Origin: Planctomycetia bacterium
GTDB lineage: Bacteria; Planctomycetota; Phycisphaerae; UBA1845; Fen-1342
Direction of reading: 5' to 3'
NCBI GenBank assembly: GCA_015709575.1
Contig: CP054190.1
Location: forward strand, 62,001-126,000
DNA length: 64,000 nucleotides
Part shown: positions 62,889-64,000 of the stretch, piece after piece
How the letters are laid out: each line of letters begins with the position of its first letter
Numbering within the stretch: position 1 is the stretch's first letter
Program-made: the position numbers and the translations under genes
Notes under the pieces: generated by a model
The model's input: the letters and a program-made list of their open reading frames with translations, nothing else
Told to the model about the DNA's origin: nothing
The model's database searches: none

Positions 62889-64000
62889 TCATGGATCGCG
62901 CGGCCGCGAAGCCGATTGTTCCGCGGCCGGCTCCGGCCCGTCGCGCGGCGCGGGCGGCAGCACAATGTGCATGATCGTCCCCTCGCCCGGCCGGCTGTCC
63001 GACCAGATCCGCCCGCCGTGCGCCTCCACGATGCGATGCGCCCGCGGCAGTCCCAGCCCGCGCCCGCGCCCCGCCGGTCGATGGGAATAAAACGGATCAA
63101 ACGCCCGCTGCTGAACCGCTGCGCTCATCCCGCAACCGTTGTCGCGCACCAGCAGCTCCAGCGCATCGCCCGCGGCCGTGCGCCGCGCCAGGATCGTCAC
63201 GCCCGGGTCCGGCGAATCCGCCACCGCCTGCAACGCGTTTCGCAGCAGCTCCCGCAGCACCACTCGAAACTGCCCGCGATCCACCAGCACGTCCGGCGTC
63301 GCATCGCGCGCATCCACCCCCAGCAGCGGCGCGCCGCCCTCCGTTTCCCACTCGCGCTGCGCATCCTCCAGCAATTCCGCTGCGCTCGTGCGCACCGGCT
63401 GCGGCGGCCGCGGCCGCGCGAAGTCCATCAGTTCGCTGACGATGCGGCTGCATTCGTGCGCCTTCTCACTGATGACGCCCAGCGAGCGCTGAATCTCCGG
63501 GCTTTCCACCTGCTCCGCCAGCATCTGTGCACGGCCGGAAATCACCGCCAGCGGGTTATTCAGCTCATGCCCCGCCCCCGCCGCCAGCTCCGCCATCGTC
63601 GACAGCGTTCGCGTGCGCAGCACCTCCATCTGCATGTGCACCAGTCGGCGATTCGCGTCGGCCAGGTCGTCCGACAGCCGCCGCGCCGCGGCCTGCGCCG
63701 AGGCCCGCCCGATCGCCAGCGCCGCACTGCCCAGAAACGCCCGCAGCTCATCCGCCTCCTGCGACAGCCGGGCACGCTCGTCAGACGCCGACACGAACGC
63801 AAATCCCCCCAGCGGCACGTCGTCATGGGCGATCAGCACCAGCCACAGCTCGCCCTCCCCCAGTTGATCGCGCAGCGGGGCCAGCAGGCGCATCATGCCG
63901 CGCGGCGCGCGGATCACCGCCGGCCGCACCAGCGCTCCGATATCCGACAGCCACGCCGCCAACCCCTCCTCATCCGGCCCCAGCCGCAGCTCCGCGCCGA
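62889..64000 (-). CDS. Sensor histidine kinase, C-terminal part (runs off the right edge)
   Basis: At least 369 residues of a kinase whose start lies beyond the window. The visible N-part (about 110 residues) looks like a GAF-type sensory domain, ending LGSAALAIGRASAQAAARRL. A linker helix leads to the HisKA dimer with phospho-acceptor His in LAAGAGHELNNPLAVISGRAQML. The HATPase domain shows the N box LRELLRNALQAV, G1 VRDNGCGM, the F box FDPFYSHRP and G2 GRGLGLPRAHRIVEAHGG. No transmembrane segment is visible in the part present. The partner regulator is not in the window. Confidence 0.9.
   Translation of the reverse strand, partial: GAELRLGPDEEGLAAWLSDIGALVRPAVIRAPRGMMRLLAPLRDQLGEGELWLVLIAHDDVPLGGFAFVSASDERARLSQEADELRAFLGSAALAIGRASAQAAARRLSDDLADANRRLVHMQMEVLRTRTLSTMAELAAGAGHELNNPLAVISGRAQMLAEQVESPEIQRSLGVISEKAHECSRIVSELMDFARPRPPQPVRTSAAELLEDAQREWETEGGAPLLGVDARDATPDVLVDRGQFRVVLRELLRNALQAVADSPDPGVTILARRTAAGDALELLVRDNGCGMSAAVQQRAFDPFYSHRPAGRGRGLGLPRAHRIVEAHGGRIWSDSRPGEGTIMHIVLPPAPRDGPEPAAEQSASRPRDP

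Overview
The window is GC-rich bacterial chromosome, densely coded and with no phage, insertion sequence or CRISPR array that I can see. The gene content points to Planctomycetota, probably a Phycisphaerae-like or other uncultured lineage. The reasons are the secreted proteins ending in cysteine-containing dockerin-like loops (NCDGxVNNFDID), the PPC-type N-terminal domains (PEVEPND), a flagellin, a tryptophan dioxygenase, and the mixed start signals. The phylum call is inference; no rRNA is present to settle it.

Layout. 0-7 kb, mostly minus strand: a partial MFS exporter coupled to an ABM monooxygenase, tRNA-Leu(CAA), a small membrane protein, an EF-G on the plus strand, then GNAT, WecA-like transferase, kynA and kynB. 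7.2-13.5 kb, plus strand: LysM lipoprotein, recG, ACT-domain protein, alpha/beta hydrolase, vanadium haloperoxidase lipoprotein. 13.6-19 kb, minus: maf and a tandem pair of secreted Cys-rich dockerin-type proteins. 19.1-22.5 kb, plus: a sugar-type ABC importer whose binding protein is fused to the first permease. 22.5-27.2 kb, minus: YkgJ-type Cys cluster protein, membrane protein, NIF3-like protein, class IV aminotransferase, glycosyltransferase. 27.3-33.1 kb: queF, a DinG-family helicase, a beta-propeller protein and purH. 33.2-45.4 kb, minus: three very large secreted modular proteins, two sharing PPC and P-domains and one with an N-terminal serine protease. 45.8-64 kb: cysC, dienelactone hydrolase, E2 acyltransferase, two SDRs, a peptidoglycan amidase lipoprotein, a tiny lipoprotein, dnaK, secG, a PepSY-like membrane protein, ruvB, flagellin, MFS transporter, 5-formyl-THF cyclo-ligase and a partial histidine kinase.

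The most distinctive content is a family of five secreted proteins filling about 16 kb, a quarter of the window. They are built from tandem copies of a roughly 35-40 residue six-cysteine-type module (ACC-x-DGSC ... C-x-AGG-x-GxGSxC-x-PNPC), combined with PPC-like, P-domain, dockerin-like EF-hand and, in one case, trypsin-like domains. They look like an exported, calcium-dependent surface or extracellular assembly system. No cohesin partner is visible here.

Translation signals fall into two classes. Many genes have a clear GGAG-type Shine-Dalgarno. Several without one (maf, the glycosyltransferase, ruvB, possibly queF, dinG and the amidase) have a -10-like hexamer 6-8 nt before the start codon, which suggests leaderless mRNAs. 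Intergenic DNA also holds palindromic repeats near 46.5 and 55.6 kb and two good intrinsic terminators, after dnaK and after the flagellin gene.
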